This document shows, in pieces, positions 55,499 to 63,931 of a stretch of 64,000 nucleotides of DNA. Position 1 is the stretch's first letter. Each line of letters begins with the position of its first letter. Under the pieces are notes generated by a model that was not told the DNA's origin, ran no database searches, and saw only the letters and a program-made list of their open reading frames with translations. Source of the stretch: Chitinophagales bacterium (GTDB lineage Bacteria; Bacteroidota; Bacteroidia; Chitinophagales; Saprospiraceae); NCBI GenBank assembly GCA_022360175.1, contig JAKSDI010000131.1:1-64000 (forward strand), given 5' to 3'. The position numbers and the translations under genes were made by a program.

Positions 55499-55582
55499 AT
55501 GGACTTTTCTATTTTGGAGTTTGGAAATAAAACTCATATTCGTCAATATCATCTATAGTAATAAGTTTGATCACTTATGAAG

Positions 55583-57043
55583 CTACTCCTTTACAAAATA
55601 ATGCCCCATTGCCCCTTCAAACACCTCTTTCTCTTTTAGTACTCCTACATTTTGTGCTTCCTGCACCCAGGCTTGTGTATATCCTCGTGCATAATCAGAA
55701 ATGACATGGCTATTTAATAGCATAAAAGCAGGGGAGGGGTGTTGTTGTAGAGTTTGAGATAAACTCATGTCCCAGGAGATGATCACTGCATCTAGTTGGT
55801 ATTGGTCATGTTGATCATGGCACTCACTATAAAATCGATAGGCGGGCATGGCTTCGTGGTGGATAAAAGTTTTTCCTTCTTTGGTAGCAGCCCAGCTAAT
55901 GGCTGATTTTGCATCTTCAATCTCAGTAGATTGTCCAATGGTGGTAATAGACTGCAATACCGGCTCTGAGATAATTAATAAAACAAGCAAAAGTACAGAC
56001 TGCCATGCTGATGGGATTAATGAAAATAAAGCCTCTGCTCCCTTACCAATAAACAACAATAATAAAGGCATAATGAAAAGGCTTACTCTGGGTAAAAGGG
56101 AAAATTGCCCTAAGGCAGAAGCAATGAAAGCTATAAGAATGGGCAAACCGATAAGTAAAACATAGCCTTGCTGCTTTCGCGCAAAGCAATAAATACCCCA
56201 TAAAAGGAAAAGTATACCGAGTATTAATGCAAGGGCGGTATAACCTACTACGGGAGCAATCAGGCCTCGAAAAATCGTCCAGGCTTGTGCACCGCCTGTT
56301 GCTGAAAATGGATTAGCAGGAAAGAAATAAGGCAGGTGGAAGTTGATGAGATGTTTTTCTCCAAGGCTGGGAAGTAATACCTGATAATAGATCAAGGTAA
56401 AGGAAGCTATCCAGCAAAGTGAGACACCTGCTATTATTCCCAGTTTTTTGAAATCCTTATCTTTCAATAATTGCCAGGCATAGTAAATCCCTACACTAAA
56501 TAATACAAAAACACTTGGCATCGACAGCCATACCATCAGACAACCCGTTGCGACCCAAATCATCCAGTGTTTTATTTGTAGGCGCTGGACAGGTAATTTG
56601 AGCGCCATATATATTAAAAGCAGGGTGATAGCTACATCCAGGCTATATTGTTTAAGCTCGGTGCTATATCTGACTAAGAAGCCAGAAAAAGCGAATAAAG
56701 CAAGTGGGTATATTAAAGCCCAACGATTATCAAGCAACAATCGAAGTAACTGATAAAATAAGCCAATACTTATTATTGCAAATACGAGTGAAGGTAGCCT
56801 TAATGCCCATTCATTCATTCCAAAAAGAGTAGTAAAGGCTTTTACAATAACCACAAAAAAGGGTGGAGCATATTGCTGATATTTTAAGGGAGCGAAAAAA
56901 TCGGCATAATTTAGTTCTGCTATATTAAGTGCCAGGTTTGCTTCATCGAGGAAAAGGGAGCGGGCATCGTAAAACCACCATAGGCGTAGGATAATACCAG
57001 TACAAATGATGAGCAAGATAGCTGCTTGTTGCCATTTTTTCAT
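55583..57043 (-). CDS. Glycosyltransferase family 39-like membrane protein
   Basis: A 486-residue protein with about eleven hydrophobic segments. It opens with a membrane helix followed by the DARSLFLDEANLALNIAE loop, the Asp-Glu motif used by GT-C/GT39 enzymes to bind a polyprenyl-phosphate sugar. The C-terminal about 100 residues are soluble. It resembles dolichyl-phosphate-mannose-type or ArnT-like glycosyltransferases. Acceptor unknown; possible surface glycan or protein glycosylation. It stands alone on the minus strand. Confidence 0.85.
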   Translation of the reverse strand: MKKWQQAAILLIICTGIILRLWWFYDARSLFLDEANLALNIAELNYADFFAPLKYQQYAPPFFVVIVKAFTTLFGMNEWALRLPSLVFAIISIGLFYQLLRLLLDNRWALIYPLALFAFSGFLVRYSTELKQYSLDVAITLLLIYMALKLPVQRLQIKHWMIWVATGCLMVWLSMPSVFVLFSVGIYYAWQLLKDKDFKKLGIIAGVSLCWIASFTLIYYQVLLPSLGEKHLINFHLPYFFPANPFSATGGAQAWTIFRGLIAPVVGYTALALILGILFLLWGIYCFARKQQGYVLLIGLPILIAFIASALGQFSLLPRVSLFIMPLLLLFIGKGAEALFSLIPSAWQSVLLLVLLIISEPVLQSITTIGQSTEIEDAKSAISWAATKEGKTFIHHEAMPAYRFYSECHDQHDQYQLDAVIISWDMSLSQTLQQHPSPAFMLLNSHVISDYARGYTQAWVQEAQNVGVLKEKEVFEGAMGHYFVKE

Positions 57044-57161
57044 GAGGTAAAGATAAGAGATTGCTGGAATCTACCAGATCGAAAATAGTTGAATTTATCT
57101 ACTTTGATAAATTGAAAAAGAAACATATTTTTATTTGCAAAATAGAACAACGTATTAAATT

Positions 57162-57737
57162 ATGAAGCTTTCCATTGCTCTCTACGTTTTTTTACTCTCG
57201 TTATCTCTTCAGGCTAATTCCATTTCTTTTGACGAATTTATAGAAGCGCATTATGAAGGAGGAACTAAGGGTTTTTTGACTTTATTTTATGAAAATGTAA
57301 ACTATCCTAATGAGGCACGTAGCCATTGTGTTATGGGAGTAGTAAAAATTCGATTAACAATTAGTGAAACTGGAAAAGTTGAAAAAATAGGCTTTTATAA
57401 TAAGCTAGGGTATGGAATAGAAGAAGAAATAGTAAGAGTAATAGAGTTAACGGAAGGTAATTGGAAAGATATTAATGCTGGAAATAGTAATGTAGATATT
57501 CTGATTGAGTGGCGAATAAATGAAGAACCTGAAAAGCTCGGAGATATTAGGATCGTAACTGAAGTTCAGGGGATGACATGTATGTCTACCACTCTTTTAG
57601 AAAAGAGAATGAGGAAATACATTAAAAAGGAAAAATACAATAAAGCCAGGGAAGTATATGATTTTCTAATGTATAGAAACCCTCATTCATTGAAGTATAT
57701 AAATGAAGGGAAAACTATTTTGGAAAACTTAAACTAA
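57162..57737 (+). CDS. TonB C-terminal-domain protein without transmembrane anchor
   Basis: A 191-residue exported protein with a signal peptide (MKLSIALYVFLLSLSLQANS). The following about 90 residues are a TonB C-terminal domain (YPNEARSHCVMGVVKIRLTI, GKVEKIGFY, IEWRINEEPE). There is no Pro-rich linker or permanent membrane helix, so it cannot act as a classical TonB; a detached partner or binding module is likely. The tail (CMSTTLLEKRMRKYI onward) is helical. Its end overlaps the convergent kinase gene by 23 bp. Confidence 0.75.
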   Translation: MKLSIALYVFLLSLSLQANSISFDEFIEAHYEGGTKGFLTLFYENVNYPNEARSHCVMGVVKIRLTISETGKVEKIGFYNKLGYGIEEEIVRVIELTEGNWKDINAGNSNVDILIEWRINEEPEKLGDIRIVTEVQGMTCMSTTLLEKRMRKYIKKEKYNKAREVYDFLMYRNPHSLKYINEGKTILENLN

Positions 57738-58710
57738 AGAATTTAAATAACTCCCACCGCTGGTGTACCTGCTCCTTCAGCTCTGGCGATACTATTTCTT
57801 TGCCTTGCGCTGCTAATAAATATACTTTCAGGCGCACATTGGCTCGATACCATTTATAGTATTGAAATAATGCCCAGTCTTCTTCCGTAAAGAAGACCTC
57901 AAAAAGTTGGCGGTAGGACTGGAGGAAAGGTGATTCCAGATGTTGTTGCTGGTAGTAATGTAAATCCATGCATAGAAAAGCCAATTCATTGAGAATGTCG
58001 AGCTGCCTCAATTGATCATTAAACTCGATACAGTCAAAAATTACAGGTGGAGTGAGTAGAAAAATATTTCCGGAATGCAAATCCCCATGACCATCAATCA
58101 AAAATCCTAACTGCTGTCTTTCAATAATACGATGTTGATGTTGGCGAAGAAAGCGCTGAGCCTGCTGGCAGGATTCTTTTAATTGAGTAGTAGTATTGTA
58201 TCCTTCTATTGGGCTCATTGTATTTTTTACAGACAAAATATCTGCAAAATCTTCATATTGTTGCTCCCATGATACAGGCGCTGTTATACGATCGGCAGAT
58301 TGATGAAAAATGGCCAACTCTTTCGCCAAGGCTTGCATGTCGGCAGGAGAAACACGCTTCTCTTCCAGTCTTATATTCATTTGCTGATTGGTATCAAGGC
58401 GTTTCATTTTTAATGTATAATCAACGACTGTCCCTTGATCTCCAAACATATATTCGCCATTATTATAACAAACGGGTAAAACTTCCAGATATACTCCCTG
58501 GCTTAGGCGGTTATTCAACATAAGTTCCCTGTTACAATAGTATTTCCGCTGTTCCAGCGTAGAAAAATCCAGAAATCCAAAAGCAAGTGGCTTCTTCAGC
58601 TTATAAACAAAATTTTCACCCAATAGTACCCAGGAAATATGTGTTTCTACCAATTGGTGGGTATCACTTCCAAGAGTAGCAAGCAATTGCTGGATTTGTT
58701 GATTGGTCAT
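57715..58710 (-). CDS. Aminoglycoside-phosphotransferase-like (APH) kinase
   Basis: A 331-residue cytoplasmic protein with a kinase fold: HGDLHSGN at 208-215 (catalytic Asp 210), metal-ligand Asp 226 in IFDCIEF, and an N-terminal lysine region FVYKLKKPLAFGF. COG2187-type proteins often carry a P-loop domain at their C-terminus. Here that P-loop is the separate gene just upstream, whose end overlaps this start (ATGA, 58707-58710). It thus represents a split form of the usual fusion. Substrate unknown. Confidence 0.87.
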   Translation of the reverse strand: MTNQQIQQLLATLGSDTHQLVETHISWVLLGENFVYKLKKPLAFGFLDFSTLEQRKYYCNRELMLNNRLSQGVYLEVLPVCYNNGEYMFGDQGTVVDYTLKMKRLDTNQQMNIRLEEKRVSPADMQALAKELAIFHQSADRITAPVSWEQQYEDFADILSVKNTMSPIEGYNTTTQLKESCQQAQRFLRQHQHRIIERQQLGFLIDGHGDLHSGNIFLLTPPVIFDCIEFNDQLRQLDILNELAFLCMDLHYYQQQHLESPFLQSYRQLFEVFFTEEDWALFQYYKWYRANVRLKVYLLAAQGKEIVSPELKEQVHQRWELFKFFSLSFPK

Positions 58711-59216
58711 TGCTGAAAATGAATTTCGGCTTGTTGAATCATTAAACTTATTGCTGTTGAATTGATTTTTAGAACCTTTGACTTAAATGGTTCCCAGCTA
58801 TTCTTTATTTTCTGATATATCTCAAAATCAGCCTCACTATATTTTCTTTTTTTGCTTACTCTTTCCCTGATAAGAGCTTCCGGAGCTGTAATAAGCAACC
58901 AATGAACAGGGATGCCAGTATGCTTCGCCAATTCATTATAAGGTTGCCTCAATTCCAGGCGATAGAATGTACCATCTACTACTACACTTATACCTTCTTT
59001 TAAAAATTGCTGCGTTTTGTGTTGTAAAGCTTCATATACTTTTGATTTGACCTCATTATCGTATTGCCCCCTCAATCCCATTTCAGTGCGTAATATATCC
59101 GTATTCAAATGCTGTGCATTCAGATGTTGGGCTAATGCTTTTGCGAAGGTAGTTTTACCTGTCCCTGGCAAACCAGTGACCATTATTAATTGAGGTTGAT
59201 TATTTTCTTTATCCAT
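58707..59216 (-). CDS. P-loop AAA-type small-molecule kinase
   Basis: A 169-residue protein with Walker A GLPGTGKT (15-22), an LNTDILRTEMG segment and SVVVDGTFYRLELR (Walker B region), and a lid VSKKRKYSEADFEIYQ. It resembles gluconate-kinase-like P-loop kinases (COG0645). Its stop overlaps the start of the APH-like kinase, so the two proteins should be made together, as two halves of what is one chain in other bacteria. Substrate unknown. Confidence 0.87.
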   Translation of the reverse strand: MDKENNQPQLIMVTGLPGTGKTTFAKALAQHLNAQHLNTDILRTEMGLRGQYDNEVKSKVYEALQHKTQQFLKEGISVVVDGTFYRLELRQPYNELAKHTGIPVHWLLITAPEALIRERVSKKRKYSEADFEIYQKIKNSWEPFKSKVLKINSTAISLMIQQAEIHFQQ

Positions 59217-59335
59217 GATAGCACTTCGGGATTTAATGCTTAAACTGCCATAAAGAACTATTATACTACACTTTCAAAACCTCCTGAATACTCCCTCCTG
59301 AAAAACTGTTGAGTGAAACGAAATCCGTAGGACCC

Positions 59336-59493
59336 ACTGCCCACTGCCCCACTGCCTACTGAATACTGAATACTGCCCACTGCCCCACTGAAAACTGCCC
59401 CACTGTCTCACTGAAAACTGCCTACTGCTTACTGAATACTGCCCACTGAAAACTACCTACTGCTTACTGAATACTGCCCACTGAATACTGAAC
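59336..59493. repeat. Heptanucleotide repeat array, about 22 units of ACTGNNN
   Basis: 158 bp built of 7-bp (a few 8-bp) units all starting ACT(G/A): ACTGCCC, ACTGCCT, ACTGAAT, ACTGAAA, ACTGCTT. The array ends 6 bp before the stop codon of the universal stress gene. It is most like the short tandemly repeated heptamers known from cyanobacteria, but read here in a Bacteroidota. No coding role is seen. Confidence 0.9.
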
Positions 59494-59498
59494 ACCGC

Positions 59499-60389
59499 CT
59501 ACCCTCTCACCACCAAAATCGGTACTGTGAATGGTGCATCTGCCAGTTTTTCCGTGACACTACCAAATAGGAAATTTTCGAAAGGAGAATGTCCTTTAGC
59601 TCCCATAAGTATCAGAGAGGCTTCTTTTTCTTCTGCAAATTGCTGAAGGTGGCGTGCTACGCTATTCGTAGTATTTTCGAGAAATGTCATCTCGAAGTTG
59701 TTCGGATTGAGTTCGTGTTTTTCTGTAAATTGATGATAAGCTGCTTTGGCAGATTCCACTAATATGGCGCGATATCCTGTACCTGGCTTGGAACGGCTAT
59801 AATAATCTTCAGGAGGAAGATCAACGACATAGGTGGCATGTATTTCAATATCCTGATTTTTGCCTTTTAACTCCAAGGCTAGTTTTAAAGCATTAAGAGA
59901 ATGCTTAGAAAAATCGAGAGGGACGATAATTTTCTTTATACTGGCCTCAGCTCCTGTAGGAAGGATTAAAATATTGGAGCGAGCATTTCGCGCTACCCTT
60001 TTCGCGGTAATACCGCTACCCTCACTGAATGCTTTCTTACCAACAATTAATAAACCAATTTCTTTTACTTTGGTCCAGTGCAATAATTTATCGTAGGGCT
60101 TTCCTTCTCTAACGTTTATTTCAAATTCAAAACCGATATCATCCCCTAATACTTCTTTTGCTTCTTCTGTAAGTTTGCTTTTAACGCGTTCGTCTATAGG
60201 AAACTCCGGAGCAAACTGTTTTTGGAAAGCAATTTCCTGATTTTTAGGCTTGGAGAAATCAGGCATGATATGAAGAAGATAAGCTTTTTTTATGCCTAAT
60301 AAAGAAGCATTAGTAGCCAAGAACTTAAATATTGCAAGATCCATCTTGGAAAGATCCAATGCGGCCAGGGTGCGACTGAAATTTTGCAT
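59499..60389 (-). CDS. Universal stress protein, tandem UspA domains
   Basis: A 296-residue cytoplasmic protein. The ATG at 60389 is chosen (MQNFSRTLAALDLSKMD); one at 60410 adds 7 residues. The first domain (residues about 1-145) lacks a full ATP loop. The second (about 155-296) has KKIIVPLDFSKHSLNALKLA and the loop MGAKGHSPFENFLFGSVTEKLA, matching ATP-binding Usp proteins. It stands alone on the minus strand between the heptamer array and a stem-loop; it is unlike the other Usp, in which the intact loop is in the first domain. Confidence 0.88.
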   Translation of the reverse strand: MQNFSRTLAALDLSKMDLAIFKFLATNASLLGIKKAYLLHIMPDFSKPKNQEIAFQKQFAPEFPIDERVKSKLTEEAKEVLGDDIGFEFEINVREGKPYDKLLHWTKVKEIGLLIVGKKAFSEGSGITAKRVARNARSNILILPTGAEASIKKIIVPLDFSKHSLNALKLALELKGKNQDIEIHATYVVDLPPEDYYSRSKPGTGYRAILVESAKAAYHQFTEKHELNPNNFEMTFLENTTNSVARHLQQFAEEKEASLILMGAKGHSPFENFLFGSVTEKLADAPFTVPILVVRG

Positions 60390-60520
60390 GTGCCATATTT
60401 TTTTAATCACCTCAAAATAGGGCTAATTTCAACTATTACCCCTGCGATTCGTCAGTGTAGAGGTATGATTTTCTTCATTGGAGTACATGCTACCTTAACA
60501 TATACAGTATTCGTAGAAAG

Positions 60521-60576
60521 TTTAAACTCAAGCGCAGGTACCAATTTTCTTAAGTACGCTTGCGCTTGAGTTTAAA
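60521..60576. terminator. Long stem-loop downstream of the peptidase gene
   Basis: TTTAAACTCAAGCGCA (60521-60536) pairs perfectly with its inverse at 60561-60576; a GTAC pair continues inside. It lies 8 bp after the stop of the minus-strand S9 peptidase and may end that operon. No T-run follows on the minus strand. Confidence 0.55.
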
Positions 60577-60584
60577 TCTGCACC

Positions 60585-63284
60585 TTACTCTTTCACCACT
60601 CTAACTCCTATATACTGGCCAGGTTCTGGCCTTTTATCATCGGCTTTATCGACATATTGATAAGCATTGAAACCACATGCACTACCATCACTGACCCATT
60701 CTGACAGATTTCCTCCCAGGTCATATATTTCAGCATCGCCTATTTTTGCAGGCATAAATTCACCTACCGCTTTGATTAAATCCAATTGCTGTACTTCTAT
60801 TTTTTGTAGCAATTGCGGTACCTCATCTACTGTTATGTCATAGCCTGCCCAGTAATTGAGCGTGTTTTCTTTGACTGCAACAGACTTAGCTTTTTTATGA
60901 AATGCTTTTGCTTCTTCAGGAGAAATTAATCGGTAACTTTCATGTGTTTTTCCTGTTAACCAATCAACATAGGCTTGTGCTTCTTCAAAGGAAAGTTGTA
61001 CTGGATAATTTTCCTTACCAGCAGGAACTGTGAAAGATGTATTAAAGGCAGCGTATTGTGTATAGGTCAGCTCAAAACGAGCAATGGCAATAGTATCCTT
61101 TCCAACAGGCACTACTTCTGGAATGAGCTGCCCATTCTTGTAAACCCCTAGGGCTCCTCTAAATGTAGCCGCACTATCTCGTTTCAACAATTGCGCGATA
61201 GGGCTATCTTTCTTATAAGTAGGTTCAACCTTTTGGGCTTTATCGAATAGATATTGATCTATCCATGCAAGCTCTTCTTCCATCTTGCGCATTTGGTGGG
61301 TAATTTTGCGAAGGCCATGTGGTTGGCCTGGAAACCATAGGAAGCGGACAGGAGTATTTCCTGCTTGCTGTAAGGCACGATAATACTCAAAACCCTGATC
61401 ACGAGGTACTGCACGGTCTTCACTTCCGTGAAAAATGATGGTGGGTGTTTTTACCTTTTCTAATTCGAATAAAGGAGACAATAAAATATAGTTCTCATTA
61501 TAAAGCTTGCCATTGACATCATCCCAGGGAGCTCCGCCGAAATAACTTTGATCAAAGGATACTCCAAAGCGGCAGGTACCAAAATCACTAGTCCAGTTGA
61601 CATCCCCTGCGCCTGGGCAGGCTACTTTGAAAAGTTCAGGATAACGTACGGTAAGCATGGTAGTAAGGATTGCTCCATTGCTCCATCCCATTGTACCCAT
61701 TTGATCTTTATCAATAAGCCCACGTTGATCCAGGGCTTCAATGCCTTTTATTATATCTTCTAATTCAGGGGTATAGTAATTGCCTTTGATCGATTCTACA
61801 AACTCCTGTCCATGATGAGAGGAGCCATGATAATTAGGTTTAAGAACAAATGCACCACGCTGAGCGAGTATTTGAGGGTAAGTAGACCAGCGTTCACTCC
61901 AGCGGTCTTGATCTACTCCAGATGGCCCCCCATGAATTGATAGTATCAAAGGATATCTCTTACCTTCTTCATAGTTTTCAGGATAATAAAGTAAACCATT
62001 TACTTCCTCTCCCTTATATCCTTTCCAGCGGAATACTTCGTATTTAGTAATGGCTTTCTTTTTTAATTTTTGATTGACTTTCGCTAATTCTTTCTGATCG
62101 CTTATATTCAAATTACCATCTGTTATGTTGATGTTTCCTACATAGTATTTGGGAAGCTGAGCAGCCGTAGAATGCGAAAAAACTATCTTTTTTCCATCAT
62201 TGGAAATGGTATTAACTGCCACATGTTCTTCCATCTCACCCATATTGATAGCCGATTTGTTCCAGCTACCTGCGGTTTTCTGATAGAAAGCAAGCTTTGT
62301 AGTAGGACCATTCGGGAGTGCTACAACAATATCCTGCCCTACGGTCCAATAACTGCCTTCTGACTCCCATTTCCACTCTAGGGGTACTGGTTTAAATTGC
62401 TTAGTAGCCAGGTCAAAGTAATAGATCAAAGACACACCTGAGCCATTCCATTCTGGATCAGAAGAACGTACCGCTACAAAATAAAACCCTTTGTGATCTG
62501 CCGTAAACTGAAAATTGAAAGGTGTTTGTAATCCTTGTAATATTTCCTGTGTTTCTCCAGTAGATATATTTTTCAGATAATACTTGGGATCCGGTTGTGC
62601 ATCCGCATTATAATGAGGGCTTAAAGTGAGGCGGTATACGACCCATTGACCATCTTTAGAAACAGTATAAGAAGAAAGAGGATATTTATTATCTGTCAGC
62701 CGGGTAATGCTTTTTTGTTTGATATCAAATTGATACAGTCTTCTTGCTTTCCAATGAACCGAATCTTCTATGACTTGTACATTATCCTTTTCTTCCTCCA
62801 ATTGTTGTTCATGTAAGGTTTTACCTTCCTTAGAGGTAAATGCAAATGTGCTGTCACTAAGCCATTGTACATTGGAGATACCGTTTTTAAACTCATGCAC
62901 TTTTTCTGCCTCCCCGCCATAAATACTCATGCGCCAAAGTTTTTTACCCTTGTCGCGCGAGGAAAGAAAATACATATATTCATTATCTCTGGAGAAGAAA
63001 GGAGCATAATCATTTTCATCACTACTTGTCATTCGGAAAGTTCGGAACTGTCCGTCTTTCTCCAAATCAAGTCGAGTGAGATAAATATCATTAATGAATC
63101 TATCTTTTTTCTTGACGGGACGCCTTTTGGTCCAGGCTACCATTTCATTATTCGAAGAGATAGTAGCACTACGTACATATTCCGTGGTGATAATATCCTT
63201 TGGAGTCCAGCGACTAGGGTCATTTTGCGCATCTAGTAAAAGCGTAAAACTCATGATGGTGAGTAGTAAATATATTCTTCTCAT
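60585..63284 (-). CDS. S9 prolyl-oligopeptidase fused to a formylglycine-enzyme-like (SUMF1) domain, exported
   Basis: An 899-residue secreted protein: signal peptide at residues 1-19. Residues about 25-400 are a beta-propeller with WD-like strands (EMVAWTKRRPVKKKD, YMYFLSSRDKG). Residues about 410-690 are the S9 catalytic domain: Ser in MGWSNGAILTTM (about 535), Asp in FHGSEDRAVP (about 622) and His in PGQPHGLRK (about 654). Residues about 730-899 look like a shortened FGE-sulfatase/SUMF1 fold (ARFELTYTQYAAF, YDLGGNLSEWVSDG, YIGVRVVKE). The two domains are rarely joined. The SUMF1 domain lacks obvious catalytic Cys pairs and may bind ligand. It follows the HAD gene by 1 bp. Confidence 0.87.
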   Translation of the reverse strand: MRRIYLLLTIMSFTLLLDAQNDPSRWTPKDIITTEYVRSATISSNNEMVAWTKRRPVKKKDRFINDIYLTRLDLEKDGQFRTFRMTSSDENDYAPFFSRDNEYMYFLSSRDKGKKLWRMSIYGGEAEKVHEFKNGISNVQWLSDSTFAFTSKEGKTLHEQQLEEEKDNVQVIEDSVHWKARRLYQFDIKQKSITRLTDNKYPLSSYTVSKDGQWVVYRLTLSPHYNADAQPDPKYYLKNISTGETQEILQGLQTPFNFQFTADHKGFYFVAVRSSDPEWNGSGVSLIYYFDLATKQFKPVPLEWKWESEGSYWTVGQDIVVALPNGPTTKLAFYQKTAGSWNKSAINMGEMEEHVAVNTISNDGKKIVFSHSTAAQLPKYYVGNINITDGNLNISDQKELAKVNQKLKKKAITKYEVFRWKGYKGEEVNGLLYYPENYEEGKRYPLILSIHGGPSGVDQDRWSERWSTYPQILAQRGAFVLKPNYHGSSHHGQEFVESIKGNYYTPELEDIIKGIEALDQRGLIDKDQMGTMGWSNGAILTTMLTVRYPELFKVACPGAGDVNWTSDFGTCRFGVSFDQSYFGGAPWDDVNGKLYNENYILLSPLFELEKVKTPTIIFHGSEDRAVPRDQGFEYYRALQQAGNTPVRFLWFPGQPHGLRKITHQMRKMEEELAWIDQYLFDKAQKVEPTYKKDSPIAQLLKRDSAATFRGALGVYKNGQLIPEVVPVGKDTIAIARFELTYTQYAAFNTSFTVPAGKENYPVQLSFEEAQAYVDWLTGKTHESYRLISPEEAKAFHKKAKSVAVKENTLNYWAGYDITVDEVPQLLQKIEVQQLDLIKAVGEFMPAKIGDAEIYDLGGNLSEWVSDGSACGFNAYQYVDKADDKRPEPGQYIGVRVVKE

Positions 63285-63285
63285 A

Positions 63286-63900
63286 TTAGAGGGTAGATTT
63301 TTTGATTAGCAAATCAGAAAGTTGTTGAGGCGATTGAAAATGGATGGCTTGCATACCTACGCCTCGCGCGGCTTCCACATTTCTCAGATTATCGTCTATA
63401 AATAAAGCAGTGGATGGCTCAATCTTATATCGATCTATGATGAGCTGATAAATACGAGGATCAGGTTTTTTCATCTTCTCCTCTCCAGAGACCAAAATTC
63501 CTTCGAACAGTTGCAAAAAATCATATCTTTCCTGAGCAATAGGGAAGGTCTCATGGCTCCAGTTCGTAAGAGCATATAAGGCATGATTCCCCTGTCGGTG
63601 AATAGACTGGAGGATATCTACCGTATCATGGATAGGGCCTCCCAACATTTCTTCCCATCTGCCGTAATATGCTCGAATATTACTTTCATGCTGCGGGTGT
63701 TGTGCTATTAAGACTTGTGTAGCTTCCTGTAAAGAGCGGCCTGCATCCTGTTGTTCATTCCAATCGAAAGTACAGATGTTGTCAAGAAAGTCCTGGATCT
63801 CCTCATCTGTATTAAAAATTTTCCGATATAGATAAAAAGGGCTCCAATCAATCAGTACTCCACCAAGGTCAAAGATGATAGTCTCAATGGGTTGGTTCAT
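63286..63900 (-). CDS. HAD-superfamily (subfamily IA) hydrolase
   Basis: A 204-residue cytoplasmic phosphatase-like protein. Motif I is IFDLGGVLIDW (nucleophile Asp 11, with Gly at the +2 position as in YihX-type phosphatases), motif II ALTNWS, motif III EKMKKPDPRIYQ and motif IV ALFIDDN. It probably acts on a phosphosugar or phosphometabolite. It is followed 1 bp later by the S9-SUMF1 gene, so the two are co-transcribed. Confidence 0.92.
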   Translation of the reverse strand: MNQPIETIIFDLGGVLIDWSPFYLYRKIFNTDEEIQDFLDNICTFDWNEQQDAGRSLQEATQVLIAQHPQHESNIRAYYGRWEEMLGGPIHDTVDILQSIHRQGNHALYALTNWSHETFPIAQERYDFLQLFEGILVSGEEKMKKPDPRIYQLIIDRYKIEPSTALFIDDNLRNVEAARGVGMQAIHFQSPQQLSDLLIKKSTL

Positions 63901-63923
63901 ATGTGAGGGAAGTTTTGTTACGC

Positions 63924-63931
63924 CAAATATA
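63924..63931 (-). promoter_or_regulatory. Candidate -7 box for the HAD/S9 operon
   Basis: On the minus strand this reads TATATTTG, an exact TAnnTTTG match about 24 bp upstream of the HAD start codon. A -33 TTTG is not seen at the correct spacing, so support is partial. Confidence 0.4.
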
